Shown here: positions 25,077 through 32,831 of the stretch, piece after piece
How the letters are laid out: every line of letters starts with the position of its first letter
Numbering within the stretch: position 1 is the first letter of the stretch
Assembly: GCA_947476825.1 (NCBI GenBank)
Contig: CANJRV010000020.1
Coordinates: forward strand, 1 to 39,648
DNA length: 39,648 bases
Direction: 5' to 3'
Origin: Bacteroidota bacterium
GTDB lineage: Bacteria > Bacteroidota > Bacteroidia > Chitinophagales > Chitinophagaceae
Program-made: the position numbers and the translations under genes
Notes under the pieces: generated by a model
What the model saw: only the letters and a program-made list of their open reading frames with translations
The model's database searches: none
What the model was told of the DNA's origin: nothing

Positions 25077-25859
25077 ATGCAATTAAATACTTTACTATTC
25101 CACATTGAAAATGGCATTGCCATCATCACCATTAACCGACCTGATAAAATGAATGCACTCAATGCAGAAGTCATTCAAGATTTAAGTGCAGCGATGGATG
25201 AAGTGTATAACAATAACGAAATTCGTAGCGCAATAATAACTGGTTCTGGTCCAAAAGCATTTGTTGCCGGTGCTGATATTAGTGAATTTATTTCATTAGA
25301 CAGCGCAGGTGGTGCGGCATTAGCAAAGACAGGCCAAGATCAAGTTTTTGACAAAATAGAAAACTGCCCTAAGCCTGTAGTGGCTGCTGTGAATGGTTTT
25401 GCGCTTGGTGGAGGTTGTGAATTGGCTATGAGTTGTCATTTTAGATTGGCAAGTGAAAATGCAAAATTTGGACAACCCGAAGTGAACTTAGGTTTGATAC
25501 CTGGTTATGGTGGCACACAAAGATTGACTGCATTAGTGGGTAAAGGAAAAGCGATGGAATTGTGCATGACTGCAAGTATGCCGAATGCGCAAGAAGCTTT
25601 GGCTATGGGTTTGGTGAATCATGTAACCACCGCCGAAACTTTATTGGATCGTACAAAAGAAATTTTAAATGTCATTCAAACTAAATCACCAATGGCATTA
25701 GCTAAAGTGATAGATTGTATTAATCATGCTGGCACTGCTGCTGGTTATACCAATGAAATTAAACATTTTGGCGAGTGCTTCGGTACGCCAGAAATGAAAG
25801 AAGGTGTTACTGCATTTTTAGAAAAAAGAAAAGCAGTATTTGTAACACCTACCGTATAG
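25077..25859 (+). CDS. Enoyl-CoA hydratase/isomerase family protein
   Basis: A 260-residue crotonase-fold enzyme that hydrates trans-2-enoyl-CoA (for example crotonyl-CoA). The oxyanion-hole segments KAFVAGADI (60-68) and ALGGGCELAMSC (109-120) are intact. Both catalytic glutamates, Glu115 and Glu135 (GQPEVNLGLIPG), are present with the canonical 20-residue spacing, so hydratase rather than isomerase activity is expected. It follows the B12-binding subunit on the same strand after 89 bases, suggesting a short acyl-CoA metabolism cluster. Length, ATG start and C-terminal helix (FLEKRKAVF) are typical. Confidence 0.92.
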   Translation: MQLNTLLFHIENGIAIITINRPDKMNALNAEVIQDLSAAMDEVYNNNEIRSAIITGSGPKAFVAGADISEFISLDSAGGAALAKTGQDQVFDKIENCPKPVVAAVNGFALGGGCELAMSCHFRLASENAKFGQPEVNLGLIPGYGGTQRLTALVGKGKAMELCMTASMPNAQEALAMGLVNHVTTAETLLDRTKEILNVIQTKSPMALAKVIDCINHAGTAAGYTNEIKHFGECFGTPEMKEGVTAFLEKRKAVFVTPTV

Positions 25860-25926
25860 AATTGGGTGTTTAAGTTTGAAAACTGAGGATTCTTCATTAA
25901 TATTGATGCAAATTTTTTTTATGGTC

Positions 25927-26379
25927 ATGCCTTCACTCTTTCTGCAAGAAAATAGCGATGTGATTTTAGAACGTATTCATCGATTAACACCAGAGTCTAA
26001 ACCACTTTGGGGGAAAATGAATGTAGCACAAATGTTGGCGCACTGCATTGTGACGTATGAAATGGTTTATGAAAATAAACATCCTAAACCAAATTTTATC
26101 ATGCAATTGATCTTGAAGGCTTTTGTAAAAAAAGTGGTAACCAATGATGAGCCTTATCCTAAAAATTCTAGAACTGCGCCAGCATTTATAATTGCGGATG
26201 CAAGGGTATTTGAAAAGGAGAAATATCGATTGATTGGTTATATCAATCAAACACAGAAGTTAGGTCCTGATGCTTTTGAACAAAAGAAGTCTAACTCATT
26301 TGGTCGATTGAGTGCAAATGAATGGAACAATATGTTTTACAAACATTTGAACCATCATTTGAGTCAATTTGGTGTGTAA
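25927..26379 (+). CDS. DUF1569 (DinB-like) family protein
   Basis: 150 residues from the ATG at 25927 (MPSLFLQENSDVILERIHRL). In-frame ATGs at 25906 and 25921 and a TTG at 25876 are longer options with a less family-like start. The sequence carries the features of the DUF1569/DinB-like four-helix fold: WGKMNVAQMLAHC (HisA-like metal position) near the N-terminus, and a C-terminal FYKHLNHHLSQFG with the two further histidines. DinB-like proteins bind a metal through three histidines and some are thiol-dependent transferases; the role of DUF1569 members is not established. It may be cotranscribed with the hydratase 67 bases upstream. Confidence 0.7.
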   Translation: MPSLFLQENSDVILERIHRLTPESKPLWGKMNVAQMLAHCIVTYEMVYENKHPKPNFIMQLILKAFVKKVVTNDEPYPKNSRTAPAFIIADARVFEKEKYRLIGYINQTQKLGPDAFEQKKSNSFGRLSANEWNNMFYKHLNHHLSQFGV

Positions 26380-26390
26380 ATAAGAGTTTT

Positions 26391-26412
26391 GGATTTTGTA
26401 TAAAATCCTTTA
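26391..26412 (+). terminator. Short AT-rich terminator hairpin
   Basis: GGATTTT-GTAT-AAAATCC (26391-26408) then TTT, 11 bases after the DUF1569 stop. It lies between two convergent genes and abuts the response-regulator stop codon. The stem is weak (7 bp). Confidence 0.5.
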
Positions 26413-26949
26413 ATGGGATCCTTCAAACATTGGAGCTCCATAGAATAAATAAAGTACGCCTAAAATAATAAATATCCCGATGGCAACGCCCATGAAAAGG
26501 ATAGTTCTTTTTTGAGCCGTATTTACTGCTTCTAATTTGTGCATTTCGCCTAAACGATTCACTGTATTTTCTATTTTATTAAATGCAGTTTCGCCTTTGA
26601 TGATATAATCATAAGCGCCATTACGCATACTGTCTAGCGCAATATTGATATTGTCTTGTCCAGAAAACATAATCACTTTTGTATCGGGACTAATTGACTT
26701 AATTTCTTTCAGAACATCTACACCATTTTTAGCATTTGGATTATTTGAATTGAGATGATAATCTAAAATGACTATTTCTGGTTTAAGGGTAGTAATATCA
26801 CCCATTGCATCTTCGCCGTTTTCGAAAGTTTTCATTTCAAAAATATATCGTTCACTCAAATAATCTTTGATCATTTCTGTTTGCACTGGATCATCATCAA
26901 CTACAAAAATGTAACGAACATTTTCTAACATAATTATTTCCTCTGCCAT
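26410..26949 (-). CDS. Response regulator receiver domain with C-terminal membrane anchor
   Basis: A 179-residue protein (ATG at 26949; an alternative ATG at 26931 removes six residues). Residues 12-130 are a CheY-like receiver with all key sites: acidic residues 18-20 (VVDDDP), phospho-acceptor Asp63 (VILDYHL), Ser96 in MFSGQ and Lys118 (YIIKGE). There is no DNA-binding or enzymatic output domain. After a short helical linker (about 130-147), residues 149-170 form one hydrophobic helix (TILFMGVAIGIFIILGVLYL), followed by a short polar tail. The receiver thus seems tethered to the inner membrane by its C-terminus. No histidine kinase is adjacent. The partner and output are unknown. Confidence 0.8.
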   Translation of the reverse strand: MAEEIIMLENVRYIFVVDDDPVQTEMIKDYLSERYIFEMKTFENGEDAMGDITTLKPEIVILDYHLNSNNPNAKNGVDVLKEIKSISPDTKVIMFSGQDNINIALDSMRNGAYDYIIKGETAFNKIENTVNRLGEMHKLEAVNTAQKRTILFMGVAIGIFIILGVLYLFYGAPMFEGSH

Positions 26950-27018
26950 GGTATAAAATTTTCCGAAAGGTAATGAATAAGATGTAACTCCAAAAGAGAA
27001 GTCTTGTATTTTCTAGAA

Positions 27019-27038
27019 TTAATGATAAAAATCATTAA
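27019..27038. promoter_or_regulatory. Perfect inverted repeat upstream of the response-regulator gene
   Basis: TTAATGAT-AAAA-ATCATTAA lies 70 bases upstream of the minus-strand start at 26949. It could be an operator or a weak hairpin. An AT-rich chance palindrome cannot be excluded. Confidence 0.3.
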
Positions 27039-27086
27039 AAGAGGAAACTAAAAATGAACGGAATACGTAATTAAAATGGGGTTGTA

Positions 27087-27169
27087 TTGCGGCAACGATT
27101 GTAGTGGAAATCCTTTTTGCGGCGAAGCAAGCAAAAAGATTGGAACGGAAAGCGTGTGCGCCGCCCCAA
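27087..27169 (+). repeat. ~82-bp hairpin repeat, copy C
   Basis: Nearly identical to copy A over the centre, including the tip GGCGAAGCAA. It opens TTGCGGCAACGATTGTAG and closes GCGCCGCCCCAA. It lies between two tandem minus-strand genes. Confidence 0.75.
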
Positions 27170-27200
27170 TATTTAAATATAGGATTTGCAATGCGTAGAT

Positions 27201-27890
27201 TTAGAATTCGTAGAATTTTTCGAAGCGACTGTATCTGTCTTCTTCTGTCAAACTGAATATGTAGGCGAATTGTATACCTAATGTTTTATTTCGAGTAACT
27301 GTAAAATTAGGATTGATATCAGCTGTGCTAATATCATAATAAGCAACCATATAGAAACCTTTTTTTAATTCAAAACCAGCTTTTAATTTCAGACCTGCAT
27401 CCCATGGTTTTATTTGGTCTGTATTGTAGTCGGAGCCTATGCGCAAAGCCCCATTTTCGATATTGTTATCATTGCTTTTATAGGTATGGTTAGAGTGCAA
27501 TAATTTTCCTAAATAAGGGCCTGCACCAAAAATAACATAAGCACTTTTTAAATCTAATTTATACGTCAAACAAACTGGCAATGTCACGTAACCCAAGTCT
27601 GTCGTGTATTCCTCGGTGATATTTGCCTTTTCCATTTTGTAATAACCGCCACGACGAGCATATAATAATTCGGATTGCAAACTCAAAGAAGGGGTAAGGA
27701 TTAAATCGGTGATTACACCCACTTGGTAGCCTAATCTATTTTTAAATAATCCTTCATAACGATAGGAATTCGATTTGTAAATTTGACGATTGATGCCCAT
27801 CGAACCTGTTGGACCAAGTCGAAATTGAGCCATTGAATCAGCGTACATACACAAAATTATACTACAGAAAAAAAGTATTCTTTTCACCAT
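27201..27890 (-). CDS. Outer-membrane beta-barrel protein (porin-like)
   Basis: A 229-residue protein with a signal peptide (1-22, ending ADSMAQ). It is followed by alternating amphipathic strands separated by turns, typical of the small 8-10 strand OMP_b-brl barrels of Bacteroidota. Examples are LGYQVGVITDLILTPSLSLQ, ELLYARRGGYY, YVTLPVCLTYKL and the closing aromatic-rich strand LGIQFAYIFSL. About 18 residues follow the last clear strand and the protein ends in F, often seen in barrels. No transport motif gives a substrate. It is a single gene, divergent from the helicase. The start is ATG at 27890. Confidence 0.75.
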   Translation of the reverse strand: MVKRILFFCSIILCMYADSMAQFRLGPTGSMGINRQIYKSNSYRYEGLFKNRLGYQVGVITDLILTPSLSLQSELLYARRGGYYKMEKANITEEYTTDLGYVTLPVCLTYKLDLKSAYVIFGAGPYLGKLLHSNHTYKSNDNNIENGALRIGSDYNTDQIKPWDAGLKLKAGFELKKGFYMVAYYDISTADINPNFTVTRNKTLGIQFAYIFSLTEEDRYSRFEKFYEF

Positions 27891-28062
27891 TATGTTGAAT
27901 TTGGCTTGAAAAGTACATAAAAAAAATGGATATGAAAATTTTTAGAAAATATTTATGGACAAATTGAAAAATCATGGAGCATGGACTGGAAATCGGATAA
28001 TGATTTATTAGCGTGAATAGCTTCTGTAATTGTATTATATTTACTTTTTTTAAACGAGACAA

Positions 28063-29268
28063 TTGAATTTTACAGAATTTGGATTTGAGCCAGAACTCAT
28101 GGAAGGCATTGATGGCAGTGGTTATACAACGGCTACGCCTGTGCAACAACAAGTTATTCCGATTATTTTGAACCACAAAGACCTGATCGCTTCTGCGCAA
28201 ACGGGCACGGGTAAAACGGCGGCTTTTTTGCTTCCGCTGATTCAATTATTAATGAAGCATAAACAAGAACATCATATCAGTGCTGTGATTATAGTTCCGA
28301 CCCGTGAACTTGCCATACAGATTGCGCAACACATGGAAGGACTTTCTTATTTTACAGATGTGAGTTTCATTTCTGTTTTTGGTGGTGGCGATGGCGGGGC
28401 ATTTGTCGATGAAAAGAGAGCATTGACAAAAGGAGTTGACTTGGTGATTTGTACACCGGGTAAAATGATTTCGCATTTGAATATGGGGTATGTAAAATTC
28501 TCACATGTAAAGTATCTCATTTTAGATGAAGCCGATCGAATGCTAGATATGGGCTTTCATGAAGACATCTTAAAAATTATTAATCATACGCCCGCAACTC
28601 GACAGACTTTATTATTCTCGGCAACTATGCCAGAAAAAATCAGGGCTTTAGCAAGAAAAATTTTAAAGCAACCAGAAGAAATAAATATTGCTTTATCTAA
28701 GCCACCCGAAAGAATTATACAAGAAGCGTTTATTGTATATGAGCCGCAAAAAAATCCATTGATTATTTATCTGTTGAAAAAATATAATTTCAAAAGTGTC
28801 ATTGTTTTTTGTTCGAGAAAGCACATGGTTAAACAATTGACGCGTGAGTTGAAAAGAGCAGGATTCAAAGTGGACGAAATGCATTCTGATTTAGAGCAAG
28901 CACAACGCGAACAAGTCATCAACGATTTTAAATCTAAGAAATTGCCCTTACTCATTGCCACAGATATTGTGTCGCGCGGCATCGATATTGAAGATATAGA
29001 CTTGGTTATCAATTATGATGTGCCGAATGATGGCGAAGATTATGTACACCGTATAGGTCGCACTGCTCGTGCCTCTTCGTCTGGTATGGCATTTACTTTA
29101 GTTGTAGAACAAGAACAAACTCGTTTTTCGGAAATAGAAGATTTAATAGGCTATCCAGTTACTAAAACGCCGATTCCAGAATCATTGGGTGAAGCACCAT
29201 TGTACGAGCCGAAGAAGAAGAAAGTATTTACGAAACCAAGAAGGAATTTTAAGCCGAAGAAGAAATAG
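28063..29268 (+). CDS. DEAD-box ATP-dependent RNA helicase (RhlE-like)
   Basis: A 401-residue RNA helicase likely involved in ribosome assembly or RNA turnover. All motifs are intact: Q motif (FTEFGFEP to TATPVQQQVIP, 3-33), motif I AQTGTGKT (45-52), Ia PTRELA (79-84), II DEAD (155-158), III SAT (186-188), V ATDIVSRGID and VI HRIGRTAR. The tail is lysine/arginine-rich (KKKVFTKPRRNFKPKKK) for RNA binding. The start is TTG: the aromatic residue upstream of the Q motif is at residue 6 or so, and the next ATG (residue 13) would destroy it. The gene diverges from the barrel gene and is followed by a REP-like palindrome. Confidence 0.93.
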   Translation: MNFTEFGFEPELMEGIDGSGYTTATPVQQQVIPIILNHKDLIASAQTGTGKTAAFLLPLIQLLMKHKQEHHISAVIIVPTRELAIQIAQHMEGLSYFTDVSFISVFGGGDGGAFVDEKRALTKGVDLVICTPGKMISHLNMGYVKFSHVKYLILDEADRMLDMGFHEDILKIINHTPATRQTLLFSATMPEKIRALARKILKQPEEINIALSKPPERIIQEAFIVYEPQKNPLIIYLLKKYNFKSVIVFCSRKHMVKQLTRELKRAGFKVDEMHSDLEQAQREQVINDFKSKKLPLLIATDIVSRGIDIEDIDLVINYDVPNDGEDYVHRIGRTARASSSGMAFTLVVEQEQTRFSEIEDLIGYPVTKTPIPESLGEAPLYEPKKKKVFTKPRRNFKPKKK

Positions 29269-29292
29269 AATTTTCGGTATTAGACAATAATT

Positions 29293-29315
29293 TCGGTTGG
29301 TGGGACACCAACCGA
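29293..29315. repeat. REP-like perfect palindrome
   Basis: TCGGTTGGTG-GGA-CACCAACCGA, a 10-bp perfect stem with a 3-base loop, lies between convergent genes. No T run follows, so it is more like a REP element than a terminator. Confidence 0.55.
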
Positions 29316-29354
29316 TAGGGGCATTTGCAATTAAGCATTCACCATTCCTTAAAA

Positions 29355-29702
29355 TTACTTCCTCTCATACTTACAACAAGTATGTAACTTATCATACGCT
29401 GCAACATTTGCTTTAAATTTTTCGGTATCATATCCAGCATCTGCCACCTTATGTTGTATCGTTTCATTGTTTATTTTGGATGCATAATAGATTACGATTA
29501 AAATTTTAGTGTCTTTATTCCACTCTGCTTTTTTTACTCCTTTGATGTCTAAAGCGCCTTCAATATTTGCTTTACACATGTCGCAGTTGCCGCTAACTTT
29601 TATAGTGTCTGTGGTGGGTATTTCTTTTGCTTTTTTTGCATACACATCCGCTGTAGTGCTTAGCATACAAAGGAGCGCAATTATCATTTTTATAGTTTTC
29701 AT
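29355..29702 (-). CDS. Exported heavy-metal-associated (HMA) domain protein
   Basis: A 115-residue protein with a signal peptide (1-22, ending DVYA) and an HMA ferredoxin-like domain. Its metal loop is GNCDMCKANIEGAL, with Cys40 and Cys43 (CxxC). The typical HMA strands IKVSG, KAEWNKDTKILIV and the closing VADAGYDTEKF are present. A C-terminal HTCCKYERK adds a second cysteine pair. It probably binds soft metal ions such as Cu(I) in the periplasm. It is last in a minus-strand cluster with a TonB receptor, a heavy-metal-binding lipoprotein and a HYC_CC_PP protein. The gap to the receptor gene is only 28 bases, so cotranscription is likely. Confidence 0.85.
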   Translation of the reverse strand: MKTIKMIIALLCMLSTTADVYAKKAKEIPTTDTIKVSGNCDMCKANIEGALDIKGVKKAEWNKDTKILIVIYYASKINNETIQHKVADAGYDTEKFKANVAAYDKLHTCCKYERK

Positions 29703-29730
29703 TTGTTTAGTTTTTTAAAGTTAAAAATTA

Positions 29731-31725
29731 TTATTTCAATGTGTATCTAAATCCTGTATAGAACATTCTGCCTAGGACAGGTCCCCAAATATTGCCTGCA
29801 TCAAAGTATTCGCCATAAGGATGTTGAGGGTCTATGATGACTTCCTTTTGTGTAAAATTATTTATATTTTCACTACCAACATATACATCAACTTTTCGCA
29901 TGACATAGGTAATTTGTCCAAGCATTTTACAATAACTAGGCGAGTATGATTCTAATCTATATTGTTCTGGATTACTACTTAAATCGGGTAGCCGTTGTGG
30001 TCCTACTCCTTGAATGGTGAAGTCCAATTTCCAATGTTTATTTCTTGTTTGGTATGCGATATTAAATAATGCTCTATGTTTTGCATTGAAAGCTTTTTCC
30101 ATCAGTACACCATGTTGTGTAACTTGTACATCCGAGTATTTATACGCCAAACGAATATCCAAATTTTTTATCAATGCGTAATACAATTCAGCTTGCAAAT
30201 ACCAAGCATAAGATTTGCCTTTCAAATTAGAAATGGTCACACTTTTTGGATCCTTATCGAAATCGGTAATGACCTGGCTTTTGAAATCTGTTTTGAATAC
30301 ATCTAAACTAAATCTATCCTCTGTTTTATTTTTAAAATCATAGGTAAAATTCAAGCCGTAATTCCAACTATATTCTGGGTTTAATTTTTCTGTAATTAGA
30401 ATAGTTCGATTGTTTGCAAATAGTTGTGTGTTTTCAGCAAATACATTGGCTGTTCTGAAACCACTGCCTGCACTTGCTCTTACACTTATTTTTTTAGTGA
30501 AACTGTATTTTACATTTGTGCGTGGAATAAAATAAAATTTTTGGACATTAAAATTATAATCGCCTCGCATACCAATTAGTGCGCTCCAAATTTTACTTCC
30601 TTTATATAAATATTCTGTAAATAAACCCGTTACAGGTTCGCTTCTTTGCAAGGTGATATTTTTATATTTTTCGTCTATTTTATCATACAATAAACCACCA
30701 CCTAATCTTAATTGATGATTCTCATTCATCAAGGGAGTTTGATAAATCACATTAGCAAATAAAGATTGTTGTTCGCCTGTATAGAGATAATGTCCATAAA
30801 CTGCTTGCACAGAATGGTTGGTAAAATTTGTTTGTATACCTATACTTTTATCGCCACATTCATCTAATCGGAAACTGGTTTTGTCGAAGATTTCCCAGCG
30901 CTTGGTTGTAATTAAAATTTGATAAGGATCAAAGAGGTTGGCTACAAATTTTACGGCTGTTGTTTCTCCACCTATTTTATCATCATACAAACCTTTAACG
31001 CCAAACATACTTTCTATTCTACGTCCTGTATACTTCCAACGATTGATAAAATTGAATTGTTTGTATAATGGTCGATCTAAATAGCCGTCTTTATTCATGT
31101 CTACTTCATTCTGAATTGTACTGCCATGTACCATCAGCATGGTACTCCATTTTGTAGAAAATGTATGTACCATATTGCTGTTTATTTCACTTCGTAAACG
31201 GCTGTTTAAATAAGCATTCAAAAAGAACCTCGGTGATTTTTCTGGCTTTTGTAATTCAATATCAATCTGCCCAGTCATGCTCTCAAACCCATTGGTGACG
31301 CTGCCCGGCCCCTTATTGACAAAAATGGAATTAACTTGTGAGCCAGGAATATTACTAAACCCATAGGTGTAATTTAATCCTCTAACAGTAGGCAATAAAT
31401 CTGTCATCATTTGTACATAAGTACCACTTAAGCCAAGCATTTGAATTTGTCTAGATCCAGTAAGTGCATTGCTATAACTTACATCTACAGTAGGGCTTGT
31501 TTCAAAGCTTTCCGCAAGATTGCAACAAGCATTTTTTTTCAATTCTGTCTGCGTTAATTTTTCTGTCCTCATTGGATTCAATTCGTCAATCTCATTCCCA
31601 TTATTTCGCTTGATAATTTTTACTTCTTTCAAGCCTTTGATTTTTACGGAATCAGTTGATGTTTGCGCACGCAGATTTATAGAGAGCACGAACATAAAAA
31701 ATATGCAGTATTTTATACTTTTCAT
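29731..31725 (-). CDS. TonB-dependent outer-membrane receptor, metal-module type
   Basis: 664 residues from the ATG at 31725, which gives the signal peptide MKSIKYCIFFMFVLSINLRA. A longer frame to 31842 is not signal-like. The plug domain covers about 30-170 (ESFETSPTVDVSYSN, SRQIQMLGLSGTYVQMMTD, and FVNKGPGSVTNGFESMTGQI). The rest is a beta-barrel ending in GRMFYTGFRYTLK, with the terminal aromatic-rich strand. There is no N-terminal carboxypeptidase-regulatory domain. A plug with a CC pair (NACCNLAESFE) in this gene setting points to metal or metal-chelate uptake, or export control, probably copper; substrate is inferred from neighbours. It lies between the HMBD lipoprotein and the HMA protein. 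Confidence 0.88.
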   Translation of the reverse strand: MKSIKYCIFFMFVLSINLRAQTSTDSVKIKGLKEVKIIKRNNGNEIDELNPMRTEKLTQTELKKNACCNLAESFETSPTVDVSYSNALTGSRQIQMLGLSGTYVQMMTDLLPTVRGLNYTYGFSNIPGSQVNSIFVNKGPGSVTNGFESMTGQIDIELQKPEKSPRFFLNAYLNSRLRSEINSNMVHTFSTKWSTMLMVHGSTIQNEVDMNKDGYLDRPLYKQFNFINRWKYTGRRIESMFGVKGLYDDKIGGETTAVKFVANLFDPYQILITTKRWEIFDKTSFRLDECGDKSIGIQTNFTNHSVQAVYGHYLYTGEQQSLFANVIYQTPLMNENHQLRLGGGLLYDKIDEKYKNITLQRSEPVTGLFTEYLYKGSKIWSALIGMRGDYNFNVQKFYFIPRTNVKYSFTKKISVRASAGSGFRTANVFAENTQLFANNRTILITEKLNPEYSWNYGLNFTYDFKNKTEDRFSLDVFKTDFKSQVITDFDKDPKSVTISNLKGKSYAWYLQAELYYALIKNLDIRLAYKYSDVQVTQHGVLMEKAFNAKHRALFNIAYQTRNKHWKLDFTIQGVGPQRLPDLSSNPEQYRLESYSPSYCKMLGQITYVMRKVDVYVGSENINNFTQKEVIIDPQHPYGEYFDAGNIWGPVLGRMFYTGFRYTLK

Positions 31726-31842
31726 TTTGTCTAATTTAGTGTAGAATTTTATTGTTGGCTTAATAAGCAAACAAGTTATTAATTGGTTTGCATTTAGCAG
31801 GTTAACGTAAGTAATCGACGAATCATTTCGTCCAACAATCAT

Positions 31843-32034
31843 TTATTTATTTTTAGTTTCAATGCCATCCAAATCCATTCCGCAAACCGGACACTTTCCA
31901 GTTTGGGTATATGTTTTTTCGCCTTCGCATTTCATGGGGCATTGATAGGCAGTGTATTTCTTTTGTTCGCTGCAGGACGTAAATAATCCAAGGCTTAAAA
32001 GAAAACAAATGCTCATTGATTGGATAATTGACAT
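31843..32034 (-). CDS. Heavy-metal-binding-domain lipoprotein
   Basis: A 63-residue protein. Residues 1-21 form a lipoprotein signal with lipobox LFTSC (Cys21). The mature part is almost only the heavy-metal-binding domain YQCPMKCEGEKTYTQTG followed by KCPVCGMDL (48-55). This short Cys/Met-rich treble-clef-like motif is often fused to CusB-like efflux subunits or P-type ATPases. On a minimal lipoprotein it would act as an envelope metal scavenger or carrier. It sits 118 bases upstream of the TonB receptor on the same strand. ATG at 32034; an in-frame ATG at 32016 is also possible. Confidence 0.85.
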   Translation of the reverse strand: MSIIQSMSICFLLSLGLFTSCSEQKKYTAYQCPMKCEGEKTYTQTGKCPVCGMDLDGIETKNK

Positions 32035-32164
32035 ATTGATTATTTTTTGTGTAAATAAAAATAGGTGTTACATTGAACACGAATAACCATTGATTATACA
32101 ATGGGTTTACACTATAGCGTATTTTTTTAATAAAAAATAAATGCTATTGTGACAAAAAATAATT

Positions 32165-32575
32165 CTATATCAGGAAGGAACGGTGCCGTAAATAGATAGG
32201 ATGTTTGACATCCAATGGCGGAGAATGATTGGTAGCTAAAACTATTTTATCTGAAAAAGGTAAAGTCGTTTTTGGGGAGTAGAAAATAATTGGCGTAATA
32301 AGGTCAATAACGGAATGGGAGTGGATACAAACTTTTGGGGTTGGAATATCCTGTAAACTTTTTTTTGCAACTATTTTTTTGTCTTTGCAACAGTCCATTT
32401 TCATTGGTTTTCCGCCGCAACAATTTGTATGTTTTTGGGCTAAAGAAACCAATTCCAAATTATTAAAATGCCCACCACAATAATGAATATTGGCAGTAAT
32501 ACCAATGGATATTATGGTATAATAAATGGCAAGAAATAAGGCTGTCGCTTTTTTCACGAAAACAAAACTAAACAT
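32165..32575 (-). CDS. HYC_CC_PP-family protein (metal module)
   Basis: A 136-residue protein starting with a hydrophobic segment (about 9-28) that acts as a signal or anchor. The family signature follows in order: HYCGG (31-35), a CC pair in HTNCCGG (52-53), a second CC in MDCCKDK (62-63), and SPP (128-130 region), which gives the HYC_CC_PP name. The family has no assigned biochemistry. It is recurrently found beside HMBD lipoproteins, HMA proteins and TonB receptors in Bacteroidota, as here, suggesting copper or other soft-metal handling in the envelope. It is the first gene of the cluster, with a TAAATTTG promoter-like element upstream. Confidence 0.85.
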   Translation of the reverse strand: MFSFVFVKKATALFLAIYYTIISIGITANIHYCGGHFNNLELVSLAQKHTNCCGGKPMKMDCCKDKKIVAKKSLQDIPTPKVCIHSHSVIDLITPIIFYSPKTTLPFSDKIVLATNHSPPLDVKHPIYLRHRSFLI

Positions 32576-32651
32576 CTTTTTGTAAAAGGGGTGATTTTTT
32601 TTCTGTAATCAAGTAGTTTAAAAAATGCTGAGTATGTAAAAGGCAATTCAA

Positions 32652-32659
32652 CAAATTTA
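32652..32659 (-). promoter_or_regulatory. Possible promoter -7 element for the metal module
   Basis: The minus strand reads TAAATTTG (TAnnTTTG), 76 bases upstream of the HYC_CC_PP start. A TTTA lies about 21 bases further upstream in the -33 position (consensus TTTG). No metal-regulator operator was identified. Confidence 0.35.
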
Positions 32660-32831
32660 TTATGTAAGAAAAATTTATCTTAAATCGAATTTAATATTAA
32701 TTGGAGTAGGATAATAACAGAATATATTAAATGCTTTTAAAATTGAAATAATACCTTGAAATTATTTCAAACAATATTTGTCTCCCAAACACTTTTACTT
32801 TACTTTTAATTTTCAAAATAATATTTTCTAC

